This document shows positions 26,574 to 38,519 of a stretch of 64,000 nt of DNA, one piece after another (positions within the stretch are counted from its first letter, which is position 1; each line of letters opens with the position of its first letter). The notes under the pieces were generated by a model, which had not been told where the DNA came from, ran no database searches, and saw only the letters and a program-made list of their open reading frames with translations. Location of the stretch: positions 1 through 64,000 of the forward strand of contig JAPKZB010000032.1 of assembly GCA_026393985.1 (NCBI GenBank). The letters run 5' to 3'. The translations under genes were made by a program, and so were the position numbers. The DNA is from Acidobacteriota bacterium. Its GTDB lineage: Bacteria; Acidobacteriota; Terriglobia; Bryobacterales; Bryobacteraceae.

Positions 26574-27531
26574 GGAGCAGCTTCCCCGTGGTCCGGCGGG
26601 CGGCCAGATCTTCCTGCGCCTGGCGGGCGTCGCTGAGCGGATAAATCTGGTGGATGTGGAGCTTCAGATCGCCGCTGGCCAGCCAACTGAGCACGTCGCC
26701 GGCGCGCCAGAGCAACTCGTCGCGGGTGGCGATGTGATGGGCCAGGGTGGGGCGGGTGAGGAAGAGCGAACCTTTGGCGTTCAGCAGCAGGGGTTCGACG
26801 GCGGGCACCGGGCCGCTGGCGTTGCCGAAGGTAACCATCATGCCGCGCGGGCGAAGCGAGTCGAGCGATTTCACAAATGTGGAGGCGCCCACCGAATCAT
26901 AGACCACGTCGACGCCCTTGCCGTCGGTGAGGCGGCGGGTTTCCGCGGCGAAGTCCACCTGTTCATAAAGGATGACCTCGTCGGCGCCGGCCTGGCGGGC
27001 GAGTTCGGCCTTGGCAGCGGTGCCGACGGTGGCGATGACGCGGGCGCCGCGGCGCTTGGCCATCTGGACGATGCACTGGCCGGCACCGCCGGCGGCGGCG
27101 TGGACCAGACAGGTGTGTCCCTGTTGGAGCGGGAAGGTGGAGTGGGTCAGGTAATGGGCCGTCATGCCCTGGAGCATGGCTGCGGCGGCGAGTTCGCCGG
27201 AGACCCCGGAGGGAATCTTCACCAGTTGCCAGGCGGGGGTGACGGCGTATTCGGCATAGGCGCCGCGCGGACCGGCGTAGGCAACCCGGTCGCCGGGGGC
27301 GACCTCGGTGACTCCTTCGCCGACGCTTTCCACCACGCCCGCGGCCTCCATGCCGAGGATCATGGGCAGGTCGGCCTTGTAGAGGCCCATGCGGAAGTAG
27401 ATGTCAATGAAGTTAACGCCGGCGTGGGTGACCCGCACGAGGGCCTGCCCCGGGCCGGCGACGGGCGCGGCCGTTTGCTGAAAGTGCAGTTGCTCGGGAC
27501 CACCGCACTGATGAACCACAATCGCTTTCAT
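26563..27531 (-). CDS. Quinone oxidoreductase-type zinc-independent medium-chain dehydrogenase
   Basis: NADPH-dependent reductase of the MDR superfamily, quinone reductase class. The 322-aa protein starts at ATG 27531 (MKAIVVHQCGGPEQL), with GroES-like N-terminus (GVNFIDIYFRMG, GMEAAGVVESVGEGV) and a Rossmann segment VHAAAGGAGQCIVQMAKRRGARVIATV. It lacks the zinc-ligand cysteines of alcohol dehydrogenases. A longer upstream frame is rejected because it overlaps the preceding gene. Its ATG overlaps the preceding stop (ATGA), and its end overlaps the peptidase start, so the cluster is tightly packed. The physiological substrate is unknown. Confidence 0.92.
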   Translation of the reverse strand: MKAIVVHQCGGPEQLHFQQTAAPVAGPGQALVRVTHAGVNFIDIYFRMGLYKADLPMILGMEAAGVVESVGEGVTEVAPGDRVAYAGPRGAYAEYAVTPAWQLVKIPSGVSGELAAAAMLQGMTAHYLTHSTFPLQQGHTCLVHAAAGGAGQCIVQMAKRRGARVIATVGTAAKAELARQAGADEVILYEQVDFAAETRRLTDGKGVDVVYDSVGASTFVKSLDSLRPRGMMVTFGNASGPVPAVEPLLLNAKGSLFLTRPTLAHHIATRDELLWRAGDVLSWLASGDLKLHIHQIYPLSDARQAQEDLAARRTTGKLLLAV

Positions 27532-28100
27532 ACGCGAACTCTCCTGCGAAGATGAACCACGCCCGCAAACGCGAGCAGGTAGAGAAAGGCCAGCGGGAAG
27601 GACAGAATCCGTCCCACGGTGACCACGGCGTCGGGACCTTTGAGCCCGGCGCGGAAGAGGACAAAGTGGAGCAGCGTTCGCCAGTTGCCGTAGTCCACCC
27701 AGAAGTAGTCGCCGTTCTCGTTGAGGACGAAGAGTTTGGCGGGCAGGCGGAGAGCGAGCATCCACTTCCATTTGGTCATGATGGGCTCGTTCGAGCAGAG
27801 GATGCCGATGATGGAGTGGTGGCGGGCCTGGAGTTCGCGGACGATCCGGGCACGGCCGGCGGGGCCGGGGTAGTCGGTGATGCGCCAGAGACGGCCGCGG
27901 TCGGGACGGAAGCCGATGGGGGCGCCGGCGTAGCAGGTGATCAGATCGATTTGCAGCTGCGGGCCGTAGAGTTCGTAGAGGCCGGGCAGCAGGTCCTCGA
28001 GCAGCTGCCGGGAGCCACTTTCGACGATGGCCACGCGATCAAAATGCGGGATGCGCTGGGACAGAAAGAGCCGCAACTCCCTACTATAGCCGAACCCCAA
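27528..28100 (-). CDS. Conserved hypothetical protein with C-terminal membrane segment
   Basis: I do not recognise a named family with certainty. The protein of up to 190 aa has a nucleotide-sugar-enzyme-like layout: RVAIVESGSRQLLEDLLPGLYE, IDLITCYAGAP, IIGILCSNEPIMTKWKWMLALRLPAKLFVLNENGDYFW, and a C-terminal hydrophobic segment LSFPLAFLYLLAFAGVVHL ending in basic residues. The middle motif recalls heptosyltransferase-like proteins encoded in Acidobacteria. Start is uncertain: TTG 28100 or TTG 28076; a TATAGT lies between them. The stop overlaps the reductase start, so it is likely the first intact gene of the minus-strand cluster. Confidence 0.6.
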   Translation of the reverse strand: MGFGYSRELRLFLSQRIPHFDRVAIVESGSRQLLEDLLPGLYELYGPQLQIDLITCYAGAPIGFRPDRGRLWRITDYPGPAGRARIVRELQARHHSIIGILCSNEPIMTKWKWMLALRLPAKLFVLNENGDYFWVDYGNWRTLLHFVLFRAGLKGPDAVVTVGRILSFPLAFLYLLAFAGVVHLRRRVRV

Positions 28101-28117
28101 ACGGCGCGAGAGCTCCT

Positions 28118-29380
28118 TTATGACCAGGATCTGCCCGGCGGCTGGCCGCAGTGCAGGTCGACCGGACCACCGCTCTTGGTCTGGGCCCGCACCTGCCCGG
28201 GGTTGGCCAGCCAGGAGGCTTCGCGGAGGCCATTGACTGCGAGGACGAGGCGGAGATCGGTTTCGGCGCGGAGAAACTCGACGAACCTGCCGCGGACCTT
28301 GCTGCCGGCGATCTCGGGTTCCCGGCGGGGCGGCAGGTTACCGGAAAGCTCCGGGAGGGGCGGCGGCTGATCGGCTGTCCTGGCGATGCGGACGAACCGT
28401 TCGGCGGCGTTCTGGGCCTCCGGGTAGCGCTTGGACCACCGGGCGGCCCGGATATAGAGGGGGAAATAACGGTCCACTGCGGCGGACTTGATGGAGCTGA
28501 GCTTCTTCAAATCGAGGAAGGATTGGTCGAACTCCTTTCCGAGGAGGAGTTCGCGGCGAGAGACGGAGGGCGGCCTGATAGACGTCAGGGACGGGGGTGC
28601 CTTTCCAGGCGGCGAGGAGAAACTCGGCGGCGGCGCAATCGCGCTTGGCGACGGAGAGGCCGACGAGGGCCCTCTGGTAGCCGCGCGGGCTGGCCGGGGT
28701 GCCTTCAACTTTGATTTTGGACTTGTCGAACTTGAGGTTGAACAGGGCCATGCAAATGGAGTCGCCACGGACGTAGGCTCGGAGGTGGTCTTCCACCTGG
28801 TCGACGGTCATGCCGTAGGTCTGCTCCAAGGCTTGCCGGACCGGGGCGCCGGCGAGAACGAGTTGTTTGAAGCGGACGAATTTGGGCCGTAAGTCCTCTT
28901 AGTAGAAGAGCCCGGCGTAGAAGAGCCCGGCATGTTCGCGCTTGTTATGTTCGGCCGAATCGTGGCCGACGGCAAGCACGTTCTTCAACACGTTCTTCAA
29001 CGGCAGCCACCCCGTGCGGAGTTGATAGAGGTGGGCGGGGATGGGGTTGCCGATTCGAATTTTGCCGCCGAATTCGTCGATGGTGGAGTAGAGTTCGGCG
29101 AGCCCTTCGTTCCTCGAGAGGGGTAAGCTGAGCTGGGAGTGTTTGACGAGGAGGTGGAGGTACTCATGCCCGGCGGTTCGCGCGGGGCGTAGGCTTTGTA
29201 ATGTTTCCGGGTGCCGAAGAACCACCGAAGGCATTCAAACTGTCCAAGGACTTCGAGCGCCCGGCCCTTACCGCCATCGGAGAGCAGTTCAAAATGCCCG
29301 GACTCATAACGGGTCCATTTGTCGGCGGCGAGGGCCACCGGCAGACAGCGTAGAGTAAGTACGGCGAGACGGCCGCGTAT
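28118..29380 (-). pseudogene. Decayed secreted peptidase-MA-like / TPR protein
   Basis: Fragments of one protein lie in two reading frames. The presumed start is ATA (29380-29378) with GGAG upstream, followed by a signal peptide (RLAVLTLRCLPVALAA) and DKWTRYESGHFELLSDGG. After RKHYKAYAPREPPG the frame shifts and a segment appears deleted, resuming with AGHEYLHLLVKHSQ, a HExxH zinc-peptidase-like motif. An in-frame TAA at 28899-28901 follows a 15-bp tandem duplication, after which the same frame continues (EDLRPKFVRFKQLVLAG) and shifts again near 28570-28600 to the C-terminal part ending near LHCGQPPGR. Start loss, two frameshifts and a nonsense codon make function unlikely. The complete family in Solibacter relatives is a secreted protein with a TPR-like tail. 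Confidence 0.75.
28903..28932. repeat. 15-bp tandem duplication inside the pseudogene
   Basis: TAGAAGAGCCCGGCG (28903-28917) is followed by TAGAAGAGCCCGGCA (28918-28932), 14 of 15 identical. On the minus strand it encodes AGLFY twice directly before the nonsense codon. Confidence 0.85.
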
Positions 29381-29539
29381 GACTTACTCCAACCGAAAGC
29401 GGGGCAGCGGCAGGAGGCTCCCGCAAAGTTTTGTAGCCGGAAAAATGGGGTTCACGACCTGTCGATATTTTTTATCTGTTTTCTTTACAATATTTTGCGA
29501 AGATTTTCCAGAGGCCGTGGTTCGGAATCGGTGGCTCGT

Positions 29540-29655
29540 TCGCTAGACTGCGGGTAGCGGTAGGCAACACGCCCCGGCACTTCTTCAAACGGCTCTTCGG
29601 AGCGGTTGGAACAAGTGACCGGGGCGTTTGTGTTTGCACCGCGAGGAGAATCCCC
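29540..29655 (+). promoter_or_regulatory. Structured leader B': large hairpin before the AP2/HNH-like gene
   Basis: GCTAGACTGCGG (TAGACT, -10-like) is followed by a hairpin whose 9-bp base, ACGCCCCGG (29569-29577) with CCGGGGCGT (29619-29627), is perfect. It extends through CACTT/AAGTG to an inner stem AACGGCTC (29588-29595), TTCG loop, GAGCGGTT (29600-29607) with one mismatch. TTTGTGTTTG follows, then GAGGAGAATCCCC and ATG 29656. Layout and several short sequences match the leader at 4441-4546 although the protein encoded is unrelated. The rest of the 29381-29539 gap is AT-rich around 29470-29515 (possible promoter DNA); nothing else is recognisable. Confidence 0.55.
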
Positions 29656-30471
29656 ATGTCCCAATCCCTTGTCCCCCAAGAGTTACTCGCGCCCCTCGAG
29701 GCCTCCCGCCGTGTGATGGAATTCCATGGCCGTAAGATCGATCTGACCCGCTACTCCGCCCGGTCCATCTGGCTGAGCCTGACCAACCGTAACGGTAAAC
29801 CGGGCACTTCGACGCGGGGGATCACGTTCCATCCAGAACGGCAGGTATGGCAAGTTCGTTTCAACAGCCTGCTGGTGGCTTCGGCGCCGCACGCCGCCGA
29901 AGCCCGCCTGCTGCAGTTGCAGTTCCTCCACCAGGCCTTTGGAAAGCTCGGTCTGGAGTTGGACCGCATCTCCCGGCTGCAGCCGTACGTCGATGGCGAC
30001 ACTGGCTACCTGCCGCTGCCGGATGGCCGGTTAGCCCTGGTCGACGCCGCCGAGTTTGGCCGATGCGCCAACCGCAACTGGTTCGTGAAGGAAGGCTGCG
30101 TGCAATCGAAGATTCGCGGGCGCCACGTGGCGCTCTACCGCCTCGTGCTCGGCAACGAGCTGCCCAAGCTGATCAAGCCGGTCTACCACGACGGAGACCG
30201 GTTGAACTGCCGCCAGAGCAACCTGGGAGTGGCCAACTACGCCGAGGCTAACTGGTCCGGCCGGAAGATCGCCAAGAAGACGACCTCGGACTACAAAGGC
30301 GTCTCCTGGGCCAAGGGGCAGGCGCTTTGGCGGGCCAAGATCCGGAAAGACGGCAAGATGTTTCCGCTGGGAGATTTCCGCAGCGAGTGGGCGGCGGCCA
30401 GGGCCTACGACGAAGCGGCCCGGGAACTGTTCGGCGAGTTTGCGGCGCTGAACTTCCCGCGGCCGGGCGAG

Positions 30472-33344
<2,873 letters not shown>

Positions 33345-33345
<1 letters not shown>

Positions 33346-34361
33346 TGACTGATCTCCGGAAGGTGCACGCCGCTTTGGCCGCCTGGTATGAACAATGGAA
33401 GCGGGATCTGCCTTGGCGCCGGACCCGGGATCCTTATCGAATCTGGGTTTCCGAAATCATGCTGCAGCAGACGCGCGTGGCGGCGGTGATCCCTTATTAT
33501 GATCGGTTCGTCGAACGGTACCCAAATTATGATGCTCTGGCGGCGGCCGAAGAGCAGGAACTGTTGGGGATGTGGGCGGGGCTGGGCTACTATTCGCGGG
33601 CGCGGAACCTGCAGGCGGCGGCGCGGGAGATGGTGCGATTGGGGGGATTCCCGCGGGATTACCCGGCGATTCGCGCGCTGCCGGGGGTGGGGGAGTATAC
33701 GGCGGCGGCGGTGGCGTCGATTGCGTTCGGGCTGCCGCATGCGGTGGTGGACGGGAATGTGCTGCGGGTGATGGCCCGTTTTTTGGCCGAAGGCGGCGAG
33801 ATCACGGCGGCGGCGACGAAGAATCGTCTGCGGGAGGCGGCGGATGCGTTTTTGGACGCGGCGGAGCCGTCGCGGCATAATCAGGCGGTGATGGAGCTGG
33901 GGGCGACGGTGTGCACGCCGAAGGACCCGCAGTGCGGCCGGTGCCCGCTTGAGCCTTGGTGTGAGGGGCGGGCGCGGGGTTTGGCCCGAGAATTGCCGGT
34001 AAAGAGCAACAAGACGGTAATCCGTCGGGTGGAGCGATCGCTCCTTGTAGTCATGCGGAACGGAAACATTCTTCTCTGGCAGCGGCCACCGGACGCGGCG
34101 ATCCTGTCAGGTTTTTGGGAACTTCCCGAACCGCATCAGCTACCGAAGGTGAAACCGGGGGCGGCGCTCCACCGCTTCAAACACAGCATTACGAACCATG
34201 TCTATCACTTCGAGGTGTTTGCGGCGGCGGCGGGAAGGTGGTCGCCGCCGGAGGGGGAGGCGTGGCGATGGGTGCCGGTGTCGGGTTTGGCAGAGATTCC
34301 GTTGAGCACGACGGCGCGGAAGGCGCTGGCGGGATTGGCGCAGGGCAATCTGTTCCAATAA
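33345..34361 (+). CDS. mutY: A/G-specific adenine DNA glycosylase
   Basis: Removes adenine mispaired with 8-oxoguanine. The 338-aa protein has catalytic Glu37 (EIMLQQTRV), helix-hairpin-helix LPGVGEYTA with catalytic Asp136 (VVDGNV), and a [4Fe-4S] cluster motif C190-X6-C197-X2-C200-X5-C206. A NUDIX-like C-terminal domain that recognises 8-oxoG follows (about 228-335, LLWQRPPDAAILSGFWELP). No Shine-Dalgarno is visible before ATG 33345 and there is no gap from uvrA, so it may be translated from a leaderless transcript starting inside uvrA. Confidence 0.95.
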
Positions 34362-34455
34362 GGAAAGGGTTGTACCAAGTGTGAACTTTTTACCGGGTAG
34401 AAGGTTCCCGGGTTGGAATCGGGTAGACTGTCGGTAGATCGGGTTATTGGAGATT

Positions 34456-35805
34456 ATGCAGAAAAATCGTCTCGTGGGGCTGGCCAAGTCCTCCGTTGTT
34501 TTCTTGACGCTTCCGATATTGTTGTGGGCTTATTCTGTCGGCCCTGACGCGCGGCATACGGGTGCGCCCGGTGATCAGACTTGTGCCCGTTCCGGTTGTC
34601 ATACCGGTACGGCGGTGAACGGCGGGGGCGGGAAGGTGGAACTGCAGTTGCCGGGGGGATTGACGTACGTGCCCGGGCAGAAGCAGCGGGTTACGGTGGT
34701 GATTACCGATACCAACGCGACGACTCGTAACTACGGGTTTCAGGCTACGGCGCGGTTGGGGTCGAACGAGGCGAACGGGCAGGCGGGGACTTTCAGCCTC
34801 GTCGGCCGGGACGTAATTCTGTGTGTTGACGGGCGGGAGCGGACCGGGGCGAGTTGCCCGTCGACGGCGGCGCTGGAGTTTATCTCCCACGGGGACGCGA
34901 GCAACCGGACGGGGCGGTTTGAGTTTGATTGGACAGCTCCGGCGACGGACGTGGGTCCAGTGAAGATTTATGTCGCCGGTAACGCGGCGAACGGGAATGG
35001 AGCGGCTTCCGGGGATCGGATTTACACTGCCAATGTGACGCTGACGCCGGCGGCGAGCGGAGGGAACCGGCCGGTGATCACCTCGAACGGAGGGGTCGTC
35101 AACGGTGCAAGTTTCGCGCCCGGAATTGTGGCGGGAGCGTGGACAACGCTTTTCGGATCGAATCTGGCGGCAGCATTGAAAACCTGGGATGGTCTGATCG
35201 ACGCCCAAGGAAACTTCCCGACGGCGATTGATGGGGTACGGGTGACGATTGATGGTCTGCCGGCCTTCATTAATTTCATAAGCGCCAATCAGATCAACGT
35301 GCAGGCTCCGGCGTTGACGCGGACAGGGATGGTTCCGGTGGTGGTGACAACGCCGGGCGGGACGAGCGAGACGGTGATGGCGAACGTCGTGCGCGAGGCG
35401 CCCGGACTGTTCCTCTTCACGCAGTCGCCGGTGCGGTATCCGGCGGCGGTGCGGGCAACCGACGGGCGGTTCATCGCTCCGGCTGGTCTGTTCCCGGGCT
35501 TAACCACGGAACCGGCCAAGCCGGGGGATATCGTGCTGTTGTTCGGTACGGGCTTCGGGCCGACCACGCCAGCGGTGACGCCGGGGCGCGTCTTCAGCGG
35601 CGCGGCGCCTCTTGCAGACTTAAGCGCTTTGCAGGTGCGGATTGGCGGAATGAGCGTCACGCCGTCCTTTGCCGGGCTTTCCGGCTCCGGACTGTATCAG
35701 TTTAATGTGACCGTTCCCAACCTGCCGGATGGGAACCATCGGATCGAGATGCTGCTAAACGGACAGCAGATTCAGACGGACGTACAGTTGCCCGTCCGCC
35801 GCTAA
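34456..35805 (+). CDS. Secreted Reeler-like protein with CX4CH heme-type motif and Solibacter C-terminal domain
   Basis: A 449-aa exported protein starting at ATG 34456 (GGAG close upstream). After a signal segment (SSVVFLTLPILLWAYS) comes C43-ARSG-C48-H49, a CX4CH motif of the type that binds c-type heme. Residues about 55-200 form a Reeler-like / choice-of-anchor beta domain (PGQKQRVTVVITDTN, DRIYTANVTL). Residues about 210-449 match the TIGR03437-type Solibacter domain (GGVVNGASFAPGIVAGAWTT, ISANQINVQAPAL). The next gene is a paralog, making a tandem pair. Function unknown; surface adhesion or electron transfer are guesses. Confidence 0.8.
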   Translation: MQKNRLVGLAKSSVVFLTLPILLWAYSVGPDARHTGAPGDQTCARSGCHTGTAVNGGGGKVELQLPGGLTYVPGQKQRVTVVITDTNATTRNYGFQATARLGSNEANGQAGTFSLVGRDVILCVDGRERTGASCPSTAALEFISHGDASNRTGRFEFDWTAPATDVGPVKIYVAGNAANGNGAASGDRIYTANVTLTPAASGGNRPVITSNGGVVNGASFAPGIVAGAWTTLFGSNLAAALKTWDGLIDAQGNFPTAIDGVRVTIDGLPAFINFISANQINVQAPALTRTGMVPVVVTTPGGTSETVMANVVREAPGLFLFTQSPVRYPAAVRATDGRFIAPAGLFPGLTTEPAKPGDIVLLFGTGFGPTTPAVTPGRVFSGAAPLADLSALQVRIGGMSVTPSFAGLSGSGLYQFNVTVPNLPDGNHRIEMLLNGQQIQTDVQLPVRR

Positions 35806-35839
35806 GTGTAACTTCCACCTCACAAAATTGGAGAACCGA

Positions 35840-37192
35840 ATGAACCGGATGACTCGGACGGGATTGGTGTGCGCGGTCGCTTTGCTATCGACCAGCGCCG
35901 TGATGGGCTTCAGTCGCGGGGCGCCGGCAAACGCCTCGGGTGTCCCGACGGACATGGCGGGACGGACGTGCGCGGCATGTCACCGACCGGACGCGGCGAA
36001 TTCGGATCCGCGGGGGCGACTGACGGTGCTGCTCGACCGGGCGGTGTATCGGCCCGGGGTGAAGCAGACGTTGCGGGTGCGACTGGAGCATCCGGAGGCG
36101 CGGCGGTGGGGATTTCAAATGACAGCGCGGCCGACGAGCGATACAACGCAGATGGCGGGAAGTTTTACACCGAACGCAAACATTGTGGTGAATTGCGATC
36201 CGTCGGGGAGCGCGCCGTGCGGGGGCAGTCGGGAGTTTGCCACGCACAGTACGGCTTCGAGCCGGCAGGGTACCACGGGGGGTGTTGAGTGGGAGGTGGA
36301 ATGGACTCCGCCGGCGAACGAGGTGGGCGAAATCACGCTGTATCTGGCCGGCAACGCAGCGGATGGCACGGCCGGGAATACAAATGACCGGATTTACACG
36401 ACGACGGTGAAGCTGGCGGCGGAGGGGGCTTGTAACCTGACGCAGCGGCCGACGCTGCGCAGCTTGGCCAATGGCGCTTCGTTTGCGGGGACGCTCGCGC
36501 CAAACGGACTGGCGAGCGTTTTTGGGATGAACTTTGAGGTGGCGGGGCGAACGCGTCAGGTGGGAACGGGTGACCTAGTGAACGGGGCGTTTCCGCAGCA
36601 GTTGGCCTGCGTGGCGGTGGAAATTGCCGGGCGGCGGGCGCCGGTGACGTATGTGCAGGCGGATCAAATCAACTTCCAGGTGCCGACGGTGGCGCAGACG
36701 GGTCCGGTGCCGGTGGTGATCATTCTGAATCCGGGGCGGCCGAATGAACTGCGTTCCGACCAGGGTACGGTGACGCTGGCGGAGTACTCGCCGGGGTGGT
36801 TTACCTTTGGCGGGCGGTCGATTGCGGCGACGACGGCCGACGGGCGGATTGTAGCGGACCCGGCGGTGGTGCCGGGCGGGGTGGCGGCACGGCGGGGAGA
36901 CGTGGTGACGCTGTACGGGACAGGATTTGGGTTTACCGAGCCGGTCTTCCAGGCCGGCGAGATTCCGGAGCGGGCAGCGCGACTGCGGGATCCGATTACG
37001 ATCACCGTGGGGGGGACAGTGCTGGCGGCATCCGATATTCTCTACGCGGGGCTGGCGCCGGGGCTGATCAGTGGGCTATACCAGTTCAATATCCGGATTC
37101 CGATGGGGGTTTCGCCGGGTTTGACGCCCGTGGTGGCGACCATGGGCGGCGTCAGCACACAGACGGCGGGGGGCGGAATTCCTGTTCAGTAA
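35840..37192 (+). CDS. Secreted Reeler-like protein with CXXCH heme-type motif and Solibacter C-terminal domain
   Basis: Paralog of the preceding gene (450 aa), 34 bases downstream; ATG 35840 has GGAG six bases upstream. Signal segment VCAVALLSTSAVMG, then C44-AA-C47-H48, a canonical CXXCH heme c motif within GRTCAACHRPDAANSDPRG. A Reeler-like domain (about 50-195: PGVKQTLRVRLEHPE, NDRIYTTTVKL) and the TIGR03437-type domain (about 205-445: SLANGASFAGTLAPNGLAS, VQADQINFQVPTV) follow. Having the motif in two variants in neighbouring paralogs suggests the heme site is functionally relevant. A hairpin with T-run follows at 37231. Confidence 0.8.
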   Translation: MNRMTRTGLVCAVALLSTSAVMGFSRGAPANASGVPTDMAGRTCAACHRPDAANSDPRGRLTVLLDRAVYRPGVKQTLRVRLEHPEARRWGFQMTARPTSDTTQMAGSFTPNANIVVNCDPSGSAPCGGSREFATHSTASSRQGTTGGVEWEVEWTPPANEVGEITLYLAGNAADGTAGNTNDRIYTTTVKLAAEGACNLTQRPTLRSLANGASFAGTLAPNGLASVFGMNFEVAGRTRQVGTGDLVNGAFPQQLACVAVEIAGRRAPVTYVQADQINFQVPTVAQTGPVPVVIILNPGRPNELRSDQGTVTLAEYSPGWFTFGGRSIAATTADGRIVADPAVVPGGVAARRGDVVTLYGTGFGFTEPVFQAGEIPERAARLRDPITITVGGTVLAASDILYAGLAPGLISGLYQFNIRIPMGVSPGLTPVVATMGGVSTQTAGGGIPVQ

Positions 37193-37216
37193 ATTCCTAG
37201 CGGTGGTTTTCTTGCG

Positions 37217-37228
37217 CTTACGCGTAAG
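37217..37228. promoter_or_regulatory. Perfect 12-bp palindrome
   Basis: CTTACGCGTAAG, self-complementary, immediately before the hairpin at 37231. It shares the ACGCGT core and flanking T/A symmetry with the palindrome at 13914-13925. Could be an operator for the following gene. Confidence 0.3.
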
Positions 37229-37230
37229 AT

Positions 37231-37262
37231 GGGGGTAGCGTCCGAGTCTACCCCCCTTTTTT
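37231..37262 (+). terminator. Intrinsic terminator or attenuator hairpin before the 37268 gene
   Basis: GGGGGTAG (37231-37238) pairs perfectly with CTACCCCC (37248-37255) across a nine-base loop, followed by C and T6. This is a textbook intrinsic terminator for the upstream Reeler gene, but the next start codon lies only five bases after the T-run, so it may also act as an attenuator for that gene. Confidence 0.75.
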
Positions 37263-37267
37263 GCCTT

Positions 37268-38092
37268 ATGGTCAGCGGATTCCAGCGAACGGCAGGCTTT
37301 TTGTGGGCGCTGGTGTCCTGCACTGCGGTGTGGGCACAGGCTCCACCGAACACCAACGCGCCTTTTTACACGGCGGCGAGTGTGGTGGACGCCGCGACGA
37401 ACAAGCCGGGAGCGGTGGCGCCGAACGGGTTGGTATCGCTTTATGGCGTACGGCTTTCGTTTGCCACGCGGGCGCTGCAGCCGCAGGATATGATTGCCGA
37501 TTCGCTGCCGACGGCACTGCCGGGGACCGGGGTACGGATTGCGATCAGCACCATTGCAGTCCCGATTTTGTTTGTTTCCCCGCAGCAGGTTAATTTTCTG
37601 GTGCCGCCGCTGCTGCGGCCAGGCAGGCACAAGCTGCAGTTGACGCGCGATGGATGGAGCGGTCCGGAGGTGGAGCTGGAGGTGGCTGAGGTGGCGCCGG
37701 GAACCTTTGTGATGCAGACGCGGTTTGTGATTGCGACGCATGCCGATGGCGCGTTGATCGACGGGAAGGCGCCGGCGCGACCGGGGGAGGTGGTGATTGT
37801 TTACGCGAGTGGTTTGGGCCAGACGCTGCCACGGTTGGGTAACCTGAGCATTCCGCGAGGGGCGGTGCAGATTGAACGGCGGAGCCAGTTCCGGCTGCTG
37901 CTGAACGGTATGGACGTGGAGCCGGGCGGCGTGTTGTACGCCGGGGTGACGCCGGGCTTTGCCGGGCTGTATCAGATCAATGTGCGGCTTCCGGAGCGGT
38001 TGACCGACAATCCTGAGTTGCGACTGGGGATCGGGGAGCGGCTGAGCCCGGGCGGGTTGCTGTTGGCGGCCGGAGCGCCAGCGCTACAATAG
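37268..38092 (+). CDS. Secreted Solibacter-domain (TIGR03437-like) protein
   Basis: A 274-aa exported protein. I prefer ATG 37268 (signal peptide FLWALVSCTAVWAQ) over ATG 37229, which would place the terminator-like hairpin inside the coding region. The mature part resembles the C-terminal domain of the two preceding genes (AAVDAATNKPGAVAPNGLV-like start, LFVSPQQVNFLVPP, APGTFVMQTR, VVIVYASGLGQTLP, GLYQINVRLPE), so it is essentially this domain alone. No heme motif. No obvious Shine-Dalgarno. Probably surface-exposed; molecular role unknown. Confidence 0.75.
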   Translation: MVSGFQRTAGFLWALVSCTAVWAQAPPNTNAPFYTAASVVDAATNKPGAVAPNGLVSLYGVRLSFATRALQPQDMIADSLPTALPGTGVRIAISTIAVPILFVSPQQVNFLVPPLLRPGRHKLQLTRDGWSGPEVELEVAEVAPGTFVMQTRFVIATHADGALIDGKAPARPGEVVIVYASGLGQTLPRLGNLSIPRGAVQIERRSQFRLLLNGMDVEPGGVLYAGVTPGFAGLYQINVRLPERLTDNPELRLGIGERLSPGGLLLAAGAPALQ

Positions 38093-38099
38093 TTCGCTG

Positions 38100-38519
38100 A
38101 TGAGCCCTCGCAATGTCCTGGCCGTGCTGCTGGTGGCCGGCGTATCGTTTTTCTCGATAGGAAAGTTTTTCCAGGAGATCTCCGACTTCTACGCCCGGCG
38201 ACCGGAGGTGGACGGGGTGACGCAGTTCACGGCGCGGTATGCGCCGGTGCGGGCGATGCTGCCGGAGAAAGGGGTGATCGGATACCTGGCGGATCCGGGG
38301 GCGGGGGCGGATGAGTTGACGGCGACGGCGGAGTTGTATTTGGTGCAGTATGCGCTGGCGCCGGTGATTGTGGTCAATTCGACGGATCAGCGGTATGTGG
38401 TGACCAACTTTCACACGATGGTGACGACGGGGTCGATGGCGGATCAGGGGTTCAAGCTGGTGCGGGAGTTTGGCAACGGGGTGGCGGTGTTTGAGAACGA
38501 GAAGTGGGGGAAGCGCTAG
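38100..38519 (+). CDS. Small membrane-anchored protein, unrecognised
   Basis: A 139-aa protein of no family I recognise. An N-terminal transmembrane segment (VLAVLLVAGVSFFSIGKFF) is followed by a soluble domain with RYAPVRAMLPEKGVIGYLAD, TAELYLVQYALAPVIVVN and KLVREFGNGVAVFENEKWGK. Its stop codon directly abuts the ATG of the following polytopic membrane protein, and the preceding gene ends 7 bases upstream. The soluble part resembles the extracytoplasmic domains found with polyprenol-linked glycosyltransferases, so a partner role with the next gene is plausible inference. Confidence 0.6.
   Translation: MSPRNVLAVLLVAGVSFFSIGKFFQEISDFYARRPEVDGVTQFTARYAPVRAMLPEKGVIGYLADPGAGADELTATAELYLVQYALAPVIVVNSTDQRYVVTNFHTMVTTGSMADQGFKLVREFGNGVAVFENEKWGKR

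Noticed and set aside
29540-29655. HEARO/omega-type guide RNA beside a nuclease gene
   Set aside because: The protein has AP2 and degenerate HNH features but no RuvC motifs of IscB-like proteins, and the hairpin leader is far shorter than those RNAs.
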